From: an uncultured Clostridia bacterium
GTDB taxonomy: Bacteria; Bacillota; Clostridia; TANB77; CAG-508
Length of the DNA stretch: 35,050 nt
Assembly: GCA_948485625.1 (NCBI GenBank)
Contig: CAOMRW010000022.1
Span: 1-35,050, forward strand
Reading direction: 5' to 3'
Below, in pieces: positions 33,537-35,050 of this stretch (positions are counted from its first letter, which is position 1; every line of letters begins with the position of its first letter). The notes below the pieces were generated by a model. The model worked only from the letters and a program-made list of their open reading frames with translations. It was not told the origin of the DNA and did not search any database. Position numbers and translations under genes: made by a program.

Positions 33537-34836
33537 ATTCTTTTCTAGTTGGTTGTAAAGAAGTGTAATTTGCAATTACATATTTTTTTATATTTGTTGT
33601 ATAAAGTGAATTAACAGCTTCTTTTAAATCTAAATAAGGTTCGATTTTTTCAATAGGGAAGCCACTTGTTTTTATTCTTATTGCTATATCATAGGCTCTT
33701 GTTCCAGATGTGATAATTCTTGATACATTATTTAAATTATTGAAATTGATGTCCCATATCCAAGATACATCAAATCCATCTGCTAGATTATCATTTAAAA
33801 CAAATAATAATTCTTTTTCTTCATCATCTTCATTTAATATACGTAAACTAACATTACTTCCAGTTGGATTTTTTGCTAAATTTATAATTGTTTTTATATT
33901 GTTTATTTCTAATTCTTCTAATCTTCCATTATTTAATGCAAATGTAGATAATGCATTCTTTATAATATCAGTAGGAATGTTATATAAGTTGCATACTGAT
34001 ATGACAGCAGTGTAATTATATATTAGGTAGATACTATTACCTTTTATAGTATAAGTATTGTCTTGTATATCAAAACATCTATTTTTTAAATCAATATTAG
34101 TTGCTAGTTTATATATTTCATTATTTCCAAAATTACAATTTGGACATTTGAATTTTCCAACATGTGAGTATTGGTAATATTCATATTCTAATTTTGTTTT
34201 ACAGAATGGACAGAATTTTCCTTCACCAGCTTCTTTAATATTATCTGTTGCAAATGAGTATTTGTCTACACTAAAATAATATACGTTTTCATTTGCTGGA
34301 TTGGCTTGTCCTAATCTTGCAACATTTGGATCATCATTATTTAATATTAGGTTACCAGTATATGTTTTTAAAAATTCATTTATTCTTAATATTAATGTTT
34401 CGACTTCACCATTTCTGTCTAATTGGTCACGGAAAAAGTTTAATATTACTAAAGTATCTAATCTGAAGTCTTTAAATACTACAGGGATATAACTTTCATC
34501 AACTTCGAATACTAAAAAGTCTGCTTTGATTTTTCCTGTTAATGTACAGTTTTTTAATATTGTTGAAAGTATTCCTGTTTCCATATTGTTGCCTTCAATG
34601 TTACTTATTACTTTGAATCCTGCATTTTTTAGAGTATATCCTATACAGTTATTTGTCATAGTTTTGCCATTTGTTGCTGATACAGCTATTACAGGACATT
34701 TTACTTTAAAGTATTTGAAAATTTTTGGATTCCAGTCGAAAGCTATTTTTCCTAAAAAGTTTCCTCCATTTTTGTGGCATATTTTTAGTAGTATATTTAA
34801 TATTTTTATTGCTAATATTATAAAAAAGTTTTTCAT
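33514..34836 (-). CDS. murT: Lipid II isoglutaminyl synthase ligase subunit MurT
   Basis: The protein has 440 residues. An N-terminal hydrophobic helix precedes the Mur-ligase P-loop SATNGKTMTNN. The Mur ligase centre contains FEVDESYIP, LNFFRDQLDRNGE and LNNDDPNVA. The zinc ribbon inserted in MurT proteins is present (CPFC...CPNC). The C-terminal DUF1727 domain has NPTGSNVSLR and DGFDVSWIWDI. It amidates the alpha-carboxyl of D-Glu in lipid II together with GatD. The last residues (LKHLGQS) are encoded by the palindromic repeat. In most Firmicutes murT and gatD overlap or nearly so; here the repeat separates them. Confidence 0.92.
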   Translation of the reverse strand: MKNFFIILAIKILNILLKICHKNGGNFLGKIAFDWNPKIFKYFKVKCPVIAVSATNGKTMTNNCIGYTLKNAGFKVISNIEGNNMETGILSTILKNCTLTGKIKADFLVFEVDESYIPVVFKDFRLDTLVILNFFRDQLDRNGEVETLILRINEFLKTYTGNLILNNDDPNVARLGQANPANENVYYFSVDKYSFATDNIKEAGEGKFCPFCKTKLEYEYYQYSHVGKFKCPNCNFGNNEIYKLATNIDLKNRCFDIQDNTYTIKGNSIYLIYNYTAVISVCNLYNIPTDIIKNALSTFALNNGRLEELEINNIKTIINLAKNPTGSNVSLRILNEDDEEKELLFVLNDNLADGFDVSWIWDINFNNLNNVSRIITSGTRAYDIAIRIKTSGFPIEKIEPYLDLKEAVNSLYTTNIKKYVIANYTSLQPTRKELKHLGQS

Positions 34837-34869
34837 TTCATTCTCCTTGCATCTTTTTTATTAAATTAT

Positions 34870-34955
34870 GTTACAGTTCACAGATTAAAAATAGCTATTC
34901 CAAAGTTAATATATAAAAGATATATTACTCTATATTTTGAGCTGTGAATTGTAAC
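34870..34955. repeat. Inverted repeat upstream of murT
   Basis: GTTACAGTTCACAG (34870-34883) pairs with CTGTGAATTGTAAC (34942-34955) with one G-U pair, around a 58-base AT-rich loop. It precedes the murT start (minus strand) and could be a 5' leader structure or the terminator of a gene beyond the window. Confidence 0.6.
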
Positions 34956-35050
34956 TGAATTATATCATAGCATATTTAAAACTACAAATAAATAGTGTCA
35001 ATAACTTTTGAAAATGTCATAAAAAAATTTCAAAATTAACTTTTAATTAT
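34956..35050. other. AT-rich end of the window
   Basis: No gene or clear structure found. It probably contains the minus-strand promoter of murT-gatD (an AT-rich TATGATATAA stretch at about 34972-34963). Confidence 0.3.

Overview
The window is very AT-rich, with strong AGGAGG-type ribosome binding sites, short operons and U-tract hairpin terminators. It encodes oxygen-sensitive anaerobic enzymes (NrdD/NrdG), a sortase, the lipid II amidation pair MurT/GatD, a long RelA/SpoT and RecJ. This points to an anaerobic, Gram-positive, Clostridia-type Firmicute, plausibly an uncultured gut lineage. Species cannot be told from the sequence.

Layout. 1-2200: a MATE transporter fused to a cytidylate-kinase-like domain, with a palindrome over its promoter. 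2380-6136: an operon of alpha/beta hydrolase, iron-sulfur-type flavoprotein, GNAT acetyltransferase, YqeK-type HD phosphohydrolase and RluA-type pseudouridine synthase, closed by a bidirectional terminator. 6201-7115: an unassigned radical SAM protein on the minus strand. 7281-7354: tRNA-Gly(UCC).

7341-about 14975: an accessory island built by successive insertions at the 3' end of that tRNA. Element A (7341-12315) is complete: its ends are exact 14-bp copies of the tRNA 3' end. It carries a large serine recombinase, an S24-like repressor, a 47-residue protein, a long cruciform, a RepC-like rolling-circle initiator, a small unknown protein, two paralogous XRE-type regulators and a structured mini-ORF. 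Element B (12316-14490) is decayed: it has unknown genes, a broken serine recombinase, a candidate oriT-like hairpin, a candidate structured RNA and a second hairpin-enclosed mini-ORF at its right end. Element C (14491-about 14975) is only the 3' part of a recombinase gene nearly identical to that of element A.

15303-35050: housekeeping backbone. It holds a DUF5684-like membrane protein, a NagZ-like GH3 enzyme, an unusually compact alanyl-tRNA synthetase, HIT protein, sortase, RecJ, a small membrane protein, RelA/SpoT, an MBL hydrolase, two small unknown genes, HisS, a Crp/Fnr regulator divergent from nrdD-nrdG, an HNH protein, and a murT-gatD operon in which gatD carries a one-base frameshift.

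The backbone is interspersed with intergenic palindromes of common design: each arm is itself a hairpin with GGGGACG or GGGAC in its loop, and the larger copies consist of two such arms in inverted orientation. One copy sits between murT and gatD and supplies the last codons of murT. The most interesting points are the recombinase gene whose 3' end is antisense to the tRNA and must change on integration, the hairpin-enclosed mini-ORFs at the right ends of two stacked elements, the structured RNA in element B, and the nested palindrome family.
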